A DNA stretch of 64,000 nucleotides. It comes from Streblospio benedicti. Taxonomy: Eukaryota; Annelida; Polychaeta; Spionida; Spionidae. Each line of letters opens with the position of its first letter. The first letter of the stretch is position 1. The notes under the pieces were generated by a model. That model saw nothing but the letters and a program-made list of their open reading frames with translations. It ran no database searches and had not been told where the DNA came from. Position numbers and translations under genes: made by a program. Positions 11,801 through 26,800 of the stretch are shown here, piece by piece. Location: positions 40,531,187 to 40,595,186 of the forward strand of contig CM032665.1 of NCBI GenBank assembly GCA_019095985.1. Direction: 5' to 3'.

Positions 11801-14800
11801 AAAAATTTCCAAGTCCCAACGCATATGATGGACATAAGAAGAAACAAAAGAAACAGAAGCCTGATTCACGAATAGCACCAATGGTGAAGTACAGAGGACC
11901 CAGTACCGGTGTGCACTAGGTATAATTGGATACAACCTTTCTCAAAAGGGTACAATGCTTTTAAACTGGCGGTCTGTACAGATTTTACTGATTTAAATTC
12001 TTTTGTTGAAGTATTATCACCTTGTTGATAACGCTCATGTAATCTAACTCAATTAATGTCTTCTAAAAAATCAATGTTTATAAGATGCAATATATACCAT
12101 GACAGATGCTATGTCAAATAGTGTTTTGACGGGTTGTCCTTGCTATATCTCCAATGTAGGTTCAATTTCATGCTCAGCATAAAACATAACATACCATGTA
12201 AAGACATCCAAACACCCATGAGCTTTTCAGTTGAAAGATTGTCAATTTAGATGTTCTTTTAATTGAATATATTACATTCGAATTGCAATGATTGAGATTT
12301 TAATATGATCTGGTATGTGCCTTCTTCATAATGTGTGGGTCCATGAATGGTTGTTTACAGTATATTTCTAGGATATTAAATTTTATGCCCTCAATGTCGT
12401 GTAAAGATCAGCATTTGTATTTTAAAAGCGAACTGTGATACGTATTTAGTTGAAAAATGTTGACAATATCAATGGATCATTTAGTAGAAAACTAGAAATT
12501 AGGATATATCATATAACCTAAATGATTTGAGAAACATAAATTACTAAGTGAAGGCGTTCCTTAATGTTTACACGATTCTCGTCACCTATTGTATTGTCTC
12601 TGAAGAGGCATACATGTTAATCCCATTGTATTTTTACAATCAATGCTATGCACGTTCAATAAATAGTGCTATAGTATGTTTCTAATTCACTTGGCTACAT
12701 AAATAGCTGTTTACAAGATATGTTTAATCATCTAGAAGTAGGTAATTAATTCGATAACAGAAAACCCATGATCTAATTGTATTAACTTATGAGAGTGGAA
12801 AGTGCTTGTGCTCTATGTGTGCATTTATGGCAGTCATTCATTGTTTAATTTTGTGTACAGTGATCTGCACTCGACAGTGGATCCAACCTTTTTGGAGCTT
12901 CTATTAGGTACATTTTAGCATTACTCAAGAAAATAATGACTTCACTTACCATTTTGTGTAAATGCTTACTTTGTAGGTTACTCCATTAAGTTTGAGGTGC
13001 TCAAATACTTCTAATTTAAAATTTGAATATTCGGATTTCAGAACACTATATTAAAATCATGTGTTTTAAATAAAAAATATGATCAACAGGTTTTATTTTA
13101 ATATTCAATGACCTAGTCAATATTATGTTAAAAGCAGTTAAACATTGTGATAAGTGTTTTACTATTGGTATCTTTTATAATTGTGTAATTGTAAATAATT
13201 TACTATTTATTATTTTGATAATTACGTGTATGTTGTTAAATACTTCATCAAATGATAACAGTGATACGGTGTGACATGAAACTGTTTTGTATGGTTTATT
13301 ACGTTATTCTTTATCAATAAATTGCAAATTACCTGTGATAAGTCCAATTTAGCATTGCATAATAGTTAAATAGAACTTTAATTGATCTCATCATTTTGTG
13401 ATTTCATAGAATGGAACCGTCAAAACACAATACATCTTAGCACTGACTCTGGGTAATTTTAATGAATTATTCGATTTTGATAGCAATATATGACCATGTA
13501 TAGCATCTAGGTCATTATCACAATTATTAATAATAAATTCATATCCTTTCTGCACTTTAATAGGCAATATAGCTATCAGCCTTACACAGCATTCATGGGA
13601 AACATAATGCAAACTTATACTCAACATTTATCAAGATATCTCAAATATTGGCTACATGAATCTTTAAAAAATATTCTAGACAGCTTTTCAGCTTAAAAAA
13701 TATGAAAACAAATGATGCGTGTCTACATGTACATTACTAAAAGCAAGCCAACCTTTTTATCTCCTCCACCCGGCTTGTGGCCGAGATTGTCCTTGGAGCC
13801 TACTTTGGATGTAGCTTTTTCTTTGAAGTCCAGTTTCACAGTTTCAACCTAAAAAAGCAACGTCTATGGATCAACATCAGTTCTTTACATTATTGAACAT
13901 CCCTTAGAATCCTGTAAAGACTACACAACAATGATGCTCATTGCTTGCTACACATTTCAACTAACATATGTGTTTGAACATTGCAAGTTTAAGCGATTTG
14001 AAACCTAGAAGCTGATTTTCATAAGCATTGAAAATGTTTGATTGTGACATTACCTACACATGATTAACATATATATAGCATTTCATAGATGAAAACAATA
14101 TGCATGATTGTACAAAGAAAATATTGTTGACATGCCATTAAAATCTGAAGGAAGAAGTGAATATTCGACTAAAAACATTATGAGAATAATATATCTCATG
14201 CAGGAATCTAACCACAGAGTCCGTGATCTCAACTACAAGACATCTACGTAGAATAAAAAGATTATATGAAGCGTGCATTGAGATTCTTTTCAATAGTCAA
14301 TGTTCAACAGCATTCAATCCACAATAGTGTCAGACTTATGTTGCTAAGCATTTGCAGTGATCAACTAAATGTTTTTTTATTAAAGGGAAATGTAGAAAAA
14401 AAGATTATTCAATAATCATAACAAAAATTCCTTTCAACTTATGCTTTAAGCAGCACTAATTTAAAAAGGTTGATTTTAATAATAATTTGGCCTTTTCATT
14501 TTCAATGTAAACTTTCCAAATATGAATGATATAATTGACAATATGCCAATCAATTATCTAATACATATCTGCATATATTTAGCAACATATATTTTATACA
14601 CACCAAGAGAAGAAAATTTAATTGAAAAATAAAATGTACATGTGCTCATCTGAAAGTTAAAACGAAATACACAATATTTTATTAGATACAACACAAAAAG
14701 AGATCTGAAAACAATGGATATCACAGGATTAATTCTTCCACTGCATTGGCACCACTTGGCCAGTGGTAGTTAGATTTGTTTTGTTTCACATCTTTTTGAT

Positions 14801-17800
14801 CTCATTTACAATAACAGTTGCAGAGTTATATTTTGGCTCATCACACTCACTTCAATACCAATCCAATCCTTCCAAATTTGTTAAATGTGTATGTAATTAC
14901 AACGTTTGTGCTTGTTATAGCGCTTGCAGATGAAAATTTGTACATCAAAGTTTCTTTTAACTTTTTCCACTCATGGTTACCTTCACATTTCCACCACCTG
15001 GCTTGTGATTTAGGTGCTCCAAAGATCCAATTTTTGATGTAGCATGCCATTTGAGCTTGTAATTTGCTATTAACTATTGAGCAATACAAAACAAAATCTT
15101 ATTCTTTGGTTTAAATCAGACAATTATTGTGCCTTTGCACATCTTTCAAATGGACAGCAATATTTAGATTGGCATTTTTAAAGGTGCTTGGGATCACTGA
15201 GATTAAATACATCCCATCACCAACTCAGGCAAATTTGAAATTTCTATTCTAGCATTCTAGTCATTTATTCATACTGAGGTCGTAATCTATTGCACTAATG
15301 TGTGTCTAACAAGGGATGGATAAAATATCACGTGCTATTTTTTCTTACTTAACATTAAGTAATTTTTTGGTAGGTATAATAATGCACCGAGACCCTCTAC
15401 ATGAAACAAACAGATAAACCATACGACAGATCACAGAGGTGCGAACACAGACATGGAGATTATAATGGATTGCTACGGACCTATGTAATGATATATGGTA
15501 CACATTCATATTTGCACATTCATATTACAATTATCAGCGGGAAACTATGCAAAATTTGGGTACCAAAAGAGAATGATGTATATATTTACATAAGATAGAA
15601 TTGTAATCGTGAAGTATGAATAATATTAAACAATTTTGCTACCTGTACCGGTAGTCATCAAAAATAAAAACAATTATCCTTCCATACAAATATGAAGGGT
15701 ACCGAAATGTTCAACTTTAATAACTCAGTATAATATATCTATATTTTCACAAACATATGTTTATTACTGATTACCTCTCACAATTTTACCTTTTTATCAC
15801 CACCCCCTGGAGTATGATTAGCATTTTCTAGTGAGCCAATTTTTGGTGCAACATTCCAGTCTAGCTTACGAGATTCTATCTGTTAATGTTTTTAAAAGAA
15901 AAACAATAACATATCTGGTCAGATATTTACCAAAATGCTAATTATTTTATTCATTATTATTCATATTACATGTATCTTAATATTACATTTATAGCTTAAC
16001 AAATAAAATAATGCTGAGAAGAGTTTTCAATACTAAATTTTTAAGTACATGCTTGTGTTTTATTTGTGTGACATATTTAAATGTGGTTATATCATTTTTT
16101 GGAAAATAAATCAATACACTAATTGTATTTTAATTAAAATTGAAATCTCTTTTTGAATGGATAGAAATGTTAAACTTCACGAATACGAAAATACGTTCCT
16201 GAATGTCTAGAAAATAAATGGCAAAAAAGGCACTAGTACAAGATGTCACAGCACCTACAACTAAAACACACAGTATGTTACCTTCTTTTCCCCTCCGCCG
16301 GGGACATGTGACGCATTATCTAAACTACCGCACTTAGACGAAACATTGGACAGGTCCACTTTTTCACTGAAAATCTGAGAAAAAAAATAGCATGTCTACA
16401 TACAAGCAAGCAAGCACATGGAAACATGATAAAGTATTGAGTACGCTTTATGTAAAAAGTATTTGGTATCTTTTTTGGTATTTGAATATTTCATGTAAGA
16501 AGAATGTGTAGATGGTTATACTTTTATATTTTTCTCTTCTCTCATATTGCTCTAAAATAATTTTCAGGTGAAAAGCAAAGTAATGTATATTTGTCCATGA
16601 TTTGTTAGCAATTAGTAAAAGATATTTTGTTATAATTGATCTTGTTGATGGAATCACAAATTAGTGCATCACAAGATTGTCATTTGCATTTTTTGTGTGC
16701 TAATCAATAAATAATTTACAGCTTACAATTTAGCATTATTTTGGCTAGCAGAAGATGAATTGTACAACTGACGATGTTTGTATATAAAAATAGCTTTCCC
16801 AGTATAAGAGACATTCTTGTTTGCACATTTTACGGAGTTTAATATAATATGCAGCTTTCCCAATTGTCAAAATGAAGTCATCTTCAAATTATTGGCCATG
16901 ATTATATAAGTCATTAAAACTTGTTAAAATAAAAATACTGGTACTTTTAAAACATGAGTAGACAAATATCCATCATGTTTCCCAAGTTACTAACATAATA
17001 TCAGTGAAATATTACTACTAGAATGAATCTACAAGATATAAAAAACATTATTTTTGATATACATGTATGTGTTATACCTTTTTGTCCCCTCCTTTGGGTT
17101 TATGACTGGCATTCTCCAGAGATCCAATCTTGGACTCCACTTTCCATTCTAATTTACGTGACTCAATCTGGTGAAAGGAATTTATGAAGGAAGGGATTTT
17201 AAAGCAAATTAGGTAATAAATTAGCATAATCACATCAACATTAATTCAATGCAGAGCAAGATTATGTACATGCATACACAATTGTAGGTATCTTTGAGAA
17301 ATAATAATCATGATATTAAGAGCAATTCAATATAAATACAACTGATTTTAACTAAAATTATGAAATTTCTGATGCTCAATTGATTTAATAATCTATCATA
17401 GAAATTAGTTTCCTATTATAATAAGAAAACGTCTGTACAGATATTTTGAGAATATGCCGATAACAGAATGAAAGAAGCCAGTATGGGAAATAAGAAACAC
17501 ACACATATGGCAATACAGTTTCCAACGTAATCAATGCCTTCATAGCAAATGACAGCGGGGAATTATTCCAAGGAGAACAGCGTACCTTTTTGTCGCCGCC
17601 TTTGGGTTTGTGTTTGGCATTCTCGAGCGACCCGCATCTCGAACCCACACTGCTCAGGTCAATCTTCTTACTAAAAATCTGTACATAACGCACAATAGCG
17701 GCTGTATAAAAGGGTAAGATATATTGCCGTACACATCTTCCACGTTTGTATAATTTTCATAACAATTTTTCAATTTAATACAAGACGTTTTTATCTTGCT

Positions 17801-20800
17801 TGGTTGAACGAAAAGAAATTTCTCTGAGACGAAATTCCTAAGCGTGGATTTCTATGGTTTGAAATTGTATCTATTGCACTGTTTGATCATATAGATAAGA
17901 AGATGTAGGAGGAATATCTAAGCAAATTATAACAATGAAAGCATTTTACATTCTCCTCTTTGACTCACCTTTTTTTCACCACCCTTAGGTGTGTGCTTCG
18001 CATTTTCCATCGAACCACATTTGCTTTGCACATTCTTGAACTCCACTTTTTGACTAAATATCTGAAACACATGAAATAATTTATATATTTGTCTATCAAT
18101 TCATCTTTAACACATATCCCTGTATGATCACATGATCACGTTGAGTTTGTTTTGAACCTGCATAATATACTCCATATTCTAGGTGTGTCTGTACAGCTGT
18201 GAACAGAAAAGTTATCTTCATGTATTTAGACTAATATGGTAATCGTGTCACCCTAAAAATGGCGCATCACGTAATACACCAGAATGCATCTCATTCAAGA
18301 CTACTAATAAATGCATCCAATAAAAATAAAACTTATTTCATATTTGTAATCTACATTGGTACGAATATCTGATATTTTATAGTATTTGTGGACCTATGTA
18401 AGAATTCATATAGACCTTTCTCTCCCCACCACCGGGTTTGTGAGTTGCATTTTCAGTGGTTCCACTTTTGCTCTGAACTTTGGAATAGTCTCTCTTTTCA
18501 CTGAAGATCTGAATATTCCAAGAAATGTATCAAGTATACAGAATAATAGATATCTATACATGAATATAAACATAAGCATTCATAACATTGCTCCAATTTA
18601 AAGTTTGATGTATCATGAAAGATCGTGGCAAATTATGACTCTAGGAATACATGTAACTTATCAGAAAAAGGATAAATTTGCCATAGAAAGGTATTTGCAG
18701 GATATCTCTGCAATTATAAGCATGGATTCATATGCACAGCTACTGTACAGGGAGTTTAACCAATTACATGTAGGTGGCATTGTAATTTACTTAGTGTATG
18801 TTGGACTACAAAACGTTTGCAATCAGAAATTCTGCATTATTACATCACATGTGGTCAACTGTAAGATTTTCTATTTTGCTCTGAAGAAACAGCCTGACAG
18901 GTTGTGAAACGTTAGCACGTGTGTGTTTCTACTTAGTTAAGTAAAAAATATTTTGTTTTAGTGTAAGTTTACATTGTAATACAAAGCGACATATTCAAAA
19001 TAAATGAAATTTCACAACAGCAATGCAAACATTTATGTATGTAAATGAAAATAGGTATACATTTTCATACTAATAAACAAAGACATTTAGTTTTATAACA
19101 AAGTTAAATAAAATAATGTTTGAGGATTTTATTCATGCTGAAATATGATCGGGCTTGACAAATAATTTCTCTTTGTTCTTTTACAATATCATAGATTCGG
19201 TTTTAAACCAACTACCAGGGTGGAATTTACATGTGATTTCTGTATGTAAAATAGCTTTAGAAAGAAAATATTATATTCTTTAAAGAAGCCTTCTTTATGA
19301 AATGACCTGCTTTGAATTCTGTCTGCAAGGTTCTCAAACTCTCTAATTGGAAATCTTTGGAAAGTTTACCACTATTTTTTTTTTCGTTCACAAAAGCACA
19401 TCAGGCAAAACATTATCTCAAATAGCACAGACATATACATGGACAAGCTGATGGGATCATGGTGATAGCAGTTCATATCACCTTTCTTTCTGTTCCACCT
19501 GATTTACGAATTGCTCCTCCTACAGAGTCAGTCTTGCTCTCTACTTTTGAGAGATCTTGCTTCTTTGTTGCTATCTAGTTGGATAAAAACATTTGCTTTT
19601 ACACATCATTCCTATTTGTACTTTAACTTTGATTAGGATTCAAATAATGCCTTGTATCGTACCAATAATGCTTAAATCTATTATATAATGTGTCAACCTA
19701 CTTGACAATACTGCAGGTTTACACTCAAGCTTAGATAGAAAATTGTATAAGCCTAGTACATGTATGAGGAAAAATGACATGAAAATAGAAAAATACAATG
19801 TAGTTATATAATCATACATGAGAGAGATAGTACTGGTATACTACATGTTTCACAAATTCTACACGATAGAAATGAGTATGCAAATCTACTCACATAGAAA
19901 ATACATTTGACACACAATGAAAATTACTTTAAAATTAAATAAGACAAGCGCTGTTCATTAATTTTACATATTATTATATGGTATGCTTTTAAATGCGTGT
20001 TTTTAATGCTTGTTGGACATTAGGAAAATCATTAGCCTATCAAGAACTACTTGTCTAATTGAAACATTAAATGTGCAAATTTGTTTCATTGATACAGACA
20101 GGATGAGCGTAGAATTAATGAAAAAAACACATATTGTGATAGAAAACAGTTCATACTACATGTATATTCTGCAGACCAAAATGAGGAATCATCTTTTTAA
20201 CAAGCACAAATGTAGCTTGTATGCTAAATGATAAACACAAATTGAGTTATAATTATTACTCATGAATATTAGATATTCATTCAAATAATGAAATAGTTTA
20301 TATCCTTTTCGTCTGCAGGATATAGCTATTTTAAAGGGTAATGTTATGTTTCAAAGAATTTTAAATGATATTATACCTTCTTTTCTCCACCCCCAGGCTT
20401 GTGCGTTGCGTTATCTTTAGATCCACATTTACTCTGAACTTTTGAGTAGTCTTTCTTTTCACTAAACAGTTTCACCTGCAAAATCCATTTACTATGAGTA
20501 GGAAGAGTTTGGGGATTAAATTGAGTGTTCCCAAGGCACGGTTGCATTATGTGCAATGCCTTTACCAAACATGTCTTTTAGAAATGCTGTGTTAAATATT
20601 TTCCCATCAAAACGAAGCCAGAACTGCTACCCATGTACATTGCAATCCGTACTGATCAAAACAAATACTTGAAGCAAATCAATCATTCAGCAATTATCTT
20701 TTCATATTTTAAACTACTTTACAGTTATACGGATAGCGTATACTAATATTAGAATATGATGCTATGGATATATACCTTTGAGTAAATCTTTATTTTAACA

Positions 20801-23800
20801 CTGTCCTTTGAATAATTACATTTAATTCACCCCAATTTCATACTGAAGCTGAATCTAAACTATAGACTTACATTTCCACCGCCCGGTGTGTGCTTGGCGT
20901 TATCTAGAGACCCAACTCGCGGAGCAGGCTTCTTTTCTGCAGATTTCGGGGTGCCATTCGTTTGAGCTGTAACCATGATGACAAATCAGTGTTATTTGGC
21001 TTCATTATCAATGCACTCTATATATGATATTGAGTGATCACACATGGCCCACTATGATCTTCCGAAGTGTAACCTTGAAACCTGGCAAATCAGTGCAAGT
21101 CTCTCACTAATTTGGAGAGACTTTTGAACTGTCAATATCACCCAATGTATTATACATATTTTGACCTCGCATTGGAAAGATGTTAAGGGCTCAAAATCAA
21201 GGTAAGAGCAAGAGTGAGCCGCTGATATTCAGGGTGAATCAATGTCATTCAGTTAGAAAGAATGACATTGAATATAAATTTAACAAACCAACAAATCATA
21301 TAATTTTCAATGTTATTATTTTCACTTGACCAAGCTTGTATGCAAGTCGGTCAATACAGTGCAACTTTGCGAATAGTTGGTGTGGTAAGCATATTTTGTT
21401 TCTCAAATATGCAATACATATACAATAAAGCTACAACAGAGGGTAAGACACCTTTCATATGTAGACAGTATTTGGTTCTCTCATTTGTGTCCATATGCAG
21501 CAAGATCCACTGTCTCATTGATGAATATACATGTATACATTGTAAGAATGTATGTAATCCGTTCAATATACTTCCATTTACACTTGAATCTAACTAAATA
21601 TTGTTATACTGCACATTAAAAATTCCTCTGATAACTCAGAATTCTGATAAAATGTGTTTATAATTGTTTCTTTCAAGTTTTTGTTAACAGAATCAATCTG
21701 AAGCCAAATGTTCACCATGAGACAGACTACAAAGTGAAAATATCAGCGGAAGACAAATTCGACTGTCTGGCAACTCAGCACAGATAAAAATTGGATGGGT
21801 AAATATACATGTACGTACAAAATAAATGAGGCCTACACAAAAAGAAATCAACATCAAAATGGATGTACGTACAAAATAAATGAGGCCTGTACAAAAAGAA
21901 ATCAACATCAAACTTCTATTTCCAGCAGTCACAGCAACAAAGATTCTGCTACAGTTGATGTGTGCATAATTTAATAAAAATTGATTAGGAAGACAGCATT
22001 TTATGGAGCCAAATAAAATTTTAGGTCAGGCTGACTGAAGGACGGGTGAAATTCGAGGAATTTGTCTGCCTCTGACCACCAATGTTTGAACATTTTGTGA
22101 GTGACTCACGAGTTCTGGGCGAGCGCGGGGTTGTGGGCTTGGCGGCGGCAGCGGCTGCTGGTGCCCTAGGGGTCGTCTTCACGCTACTGCCGCTGGTTCT
22201 CGCTGCGGGTGTTGTCTTTTTCACCGCTGTTGTGCTCTATTAAAAACATAATAATACAGGGGGTTCTAGAAACAGAATTTTCTTAAATGAAAAATATTAA
22301 CATGATTTGACACAGAACACGTTAATCATATTTACTATAGCTTTACTGGCTCTTATAAATCCATCTGAAATAAGTACACATGTACCAAAAAACTGTTAAC
22401 AAATGATAATTGTTATCGGTGCTGTTGTATTTTTGCAACCTTGAAAAATATATACATTATAAAATAGCCATAAATATACGCACATTCTAGATATGTACAT
22501 GGAAAAGCTAGCATATGAATGAGATTTAGAATTTAGAAACACTAAGTATAGATGTCACTAATATACCATTATTAAATAAAATTATTCCTGGTAAGATGTC
22601 TATCCACTGATTATAATCGAGGCACTGGCACAATTAGTGAGGCTCGTCATTAGAACATCCAACTTAACTCATTATCAGTTATCCTATGATAAGGAAAGGA
22701 TACAAGTATTCCTTTTATGGAGATGATAAACAATTAAACATGAAGGCAAACAAACAGCCTGTCCAAGACTCAACATTGAAGTCCATAAATACATATTTTC
22801 GTAGATTTATGGTATTCAACAGTGTCGTATGAAGGAGTACACTATTCATAAATGGGTCAAGTAGTTTAATTAGTTTATCTTCTTTTCAACTGTTGTTAAT
22901 GCAACAATAAGGTTACATGTTTAGTAGTATCCACAGGGAGCATACTGCAGAGTGTGAGAATACTTGCAAACTCATCTATAAACGATATTACATTTGCCAA
23001 TAGAAAAGTAGAAAAAGGACCTTTTAACGTCTCCACATAAGAATTTTGTCATTGTCACACGAGCAAGTGTATTGTCCAGTGTGGCGTAGCCTCTTTACAT
23101 TCAACATAAACACTGTTGAGGGATCAATGAATTCCAAGGAGAAATATTGTCAAAAGTCAAATAGATTTTTATGCTTATTGGTTGTTAGCATTGGTTTTTA
23201 TCATTTATTACACATATTAACTTTAAAAGACAGCTGTTTTTGCACACAAATTTGTAAACCTCAGGTGAAGGCAATCAAAAGAAAGTAATGATTTAGTCTC
23301 AGACCATGCGCAAAAAAAACACATAATTATGATTATCTTCTCAGGCCTAAGCTTGTTTTTCAACCATCTAATTTTAAGTGTAATTCATCTTCCAATGGAA
23401 CAAAGAATACGATGAAAAATTATGATTCGTTGGATGTGTGGTGTGAAGCCTAATTATGATACAGGCAGCCTTCTGGAGATCTTTATCACATAATATATAG
23501 TAGATCGTGAGCTTCATAAAGGGGGACAGAGATGGCTACAAATGTAGGTCATGTTGAGCACAGCACCAACTGAATTAGCAAATTAAAGTAAAAAACTTCA
23601 TAACACAAGGAGAGAAAGGCCAGGGGATGACAAAACAGACTTGGAATGCAGTCATGCAGAAAAATTGAGCACATAATGATATGGGTCTGATAGACCCTAT
23701 TGACTGAAAAGGCTTTGAGAGCACAATTGATATGGAGATTGGGCAGCCAGGCCACACCCTCTGAATCAGGACCAACTAGGACCTGCCCAAATAAACTTGA

Positions 23801-26800
23801 TTTACAAGAAGATGTTAACTACTTAAGATTCTTTATTGTTGTTTTTACCTCGTAACTGCTGGTGAAATGGTGGTCTAAAAAGATAATTTTGAATATGATT
23901 TTCTAAAATCTATTGGCTTGGTTGTTATAATTGGTTACTGTATTATCAAACATCAACTTTCAAAGGCAGATGTTATTGCACACAATACAAATACTTGCAC
24001 ACAAGCAAATTTTAGAAAAATCATATACAAAATTTATCTTTTTTGACCACCATTTCACCAGCCATCATGACATAAAAACAACAATAATGAGAGGACCTGC
24101 TGCCGTTCACATATTGAATTTAGCTTTTAAGGTTCATTGAGTTTATAGAATCTAGCACCCAATATAATTACATGTATATTTATATCTGTAAAATAAAACA
24201 CACTATTTCACACTACACCTGCTGCACAATTAAAGCATTATGCTAAGAAAATGAAAGCAGCACCCCACTACACACTGGGGCATAAGAGGTTAATGGACTC
24301 ATCTTGTATGACATCAGTTCCTACTTCATCAACTAATGAACTTTTTGCTATGACATGATTCCGTTGGTAAATGATTATTACAAATTTACTACAGCCGCTG
24401 AACCAGGCCATTTTTACAGAGCAGTGAGCATGTTCTACGGCGTTTTTATTACAAATATTAAAGAGAGAAAAGAACAAAAACTTTACAATCATTTGTAAGA
24501 AATCGAGAATAGGCGATGCAATTTCTATTGAATGTAGCTAATTACACCGACATGTACGAAAAACTGTATTAAACTACCATAGCAAAGAAACAGAATACCA
24601 TATTAGAATATGTTTGTGTATCCAATTGTATCCACAGTATTTTTCTTACGAATTTTACTGTCAACTTAAAACTGACTCAGCTCTACTATTTGCAATTTAG
24701 CAATTGGACCTTCAAAAATGAATGTAATATGACTGTAACTATCCGAAAATTGCTGCACGTAATGTGTATATTATGGTACAATATCTAATGTTTATCCAAT
24801 TCAAATGAGAAAGACGAGTTTTTCAAGTTAATAAATGAACTAATTTCAATCAAAGCGCCAACCACTAAATGCGCACATTTCATACTGCGAATACACAATC
24901 AGGAACAACTACCGACACTGAAGCACTTTGATAACAATATGACTGTAACAGTTTAACGGCTGCTCAGTGCATGTCACCAACAGATGTAGCGCACGAAAAA
25001 TGCATCCATCTCAGTATCAAAATACCTGTGCACATTGTTCGTATTGATATAGAGGTGAATAAACCACTTTTGAAGCTACTCATCGACTATATTTGGTGAT
25101 CATATGTATACATGTGTATGTGAATATGTGAATTTGTATCTCTTAATTTTGAGATTTGCTAGTTTGAAAATGTTAAGTATCTTTAAAATACAGTTCAGCT
25201 TTTGTTAGCTATATTGGTTAACTAAAACTGGCCATAACTATGTTTAGCTTTTCATTTTAGTCGTTAAATAGCTACATGGAAGTTTTTAAAAGCATACTGT
25301 AGCAGATACATGATTACAGAGACGAGGTTGGTAATCAAAACAAATCGGTGTATATAATATAATATTTTGTGAGACCCGATTTGTTTCATGACCTGTTCAA
25401 AATGATGTGTAAATGGACAAGAAATAACAAAACAGTATGATGAACTACAAAATGTATGCATTCACCTCCGGTTTTGCATCTGTAATGTATTGGAAACACT
25501 TTTATTTAAGTTGTTTTCACCATCGCAGATCTCATTTTTGTATGCAAATTCTATTAATTTAGTGTCACACTTTGTAACATATTTTTTGCCTGTGATACAT
25601 GTCAGTGGCTCAGTGATATATTACTGATATATCACCTCTATCATTCTCATCTAAAGCAGAATCTCTAGTCAGATTACTTGTGTGCTGGGCTTAGGTGGTC
25701 TTGCTATGGAGGTGGTCTCTTATGGAGGTTCAAGGGGGTCTCGTTATAAAAGCTTAAAAACAAATCGGGTCTCACAAAATATATATATGCACTGTTTGTA
25801 TTGATTACCCACCTCTTCCTTGTAATCATGTATCTGCTACAATATGCTTTTAAAAACTTATATGTAGCTATTAAATGACTGGCTAAACATAGTTATGGCC
25901 ATACCAGTTTTAGTTTGGATTTAGATTTTTGATGAGGAGTATATGTACTCGAAATTTAAATTGATATTAATAATAAAAAAGTTTCTTTTGATAGTTTATG
26001 TTTGGATATATTAGCAGTAAATTAGAAACACAATGAATTGAAACCATATGTCAATAGAACCTAATCAACAGAACATTGAAAAGCTATGGAGAACTTGTCT
26101 CATAGAGTCCTCATTAGTGCAGGGCGGTGCATTATGACTAAAATGTGTAAATGTTGCCTTTTGCTCCTATTTTCTCAAGTCAAGTAGATTTTGATAAATA
26201 AATATTATGATTAGACAATAAATTTAACTGCATACTCAAAATCACAAAGAGGTTTAACAGATATTATTTTGTCTCTCTGTTAAGTAGCAAAATTAAAAGA
26301 AAATTACATATACAGTGCATATATGTTATATTATATTGTGATTGGCTTTCATGAGCATAGTGATATATATAGTCAGTATTAAATCCTGTGGAAAAGTGAT
26401 ATATATGTGTTTTTAAAGTGGAATTTCGTAAACCTAGGACTAATCTGTTGACAGATAAAGGATAAGACATTAGTTGTGATTTGTTTGTCAGGCATTACGC
26501 TTTGTTGGATTGTTGAAAAGCTTGTAGATACTATCACATTTACAAAAAAACAGATTGCAATGGCTGACCACAGTGATTTGCAATGCCAATTAAACTTAGA
26601 GTGTCAGTCGACATCGAGTGAGGAATCATTCAGTCAAAGTATTACTCTGAAGTTCGAGACAGGAATACAGAATGGTGACAAACTGTATGAGTGTAGTGAA
26701 TGTAGCAAGTGTTTTAGTGACAGTGGCAATTTGACCAAACACATGACAATTCACACTGGAGAGAAAGAGTATGCGCGTACATTGTGTGAGAAATCATTCA

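Larger units (their letters stand above)
22237..26475. other. Large MAP intron, part before the nested zinc-finger gene
   Basis: Noncoding, with two foldback elements (23834-24088 and 25220-25915). Short open frames here overlap repeats or look like chance. Confidence 0.5.

Noticed and set aside
18605-18907. Plus-strand 100-residue frame in a MAP intron
   Set aside because: No domain and no splice support; its end overlaps the hammerhead-like motif, so it is more likely repeat-derived or chance.
18880-18960. Complete active hammerhead ribozyme
   Set aside because: Only CUGANGA, stem II and GAAA are present; I found no pairing partners for stems I and III.
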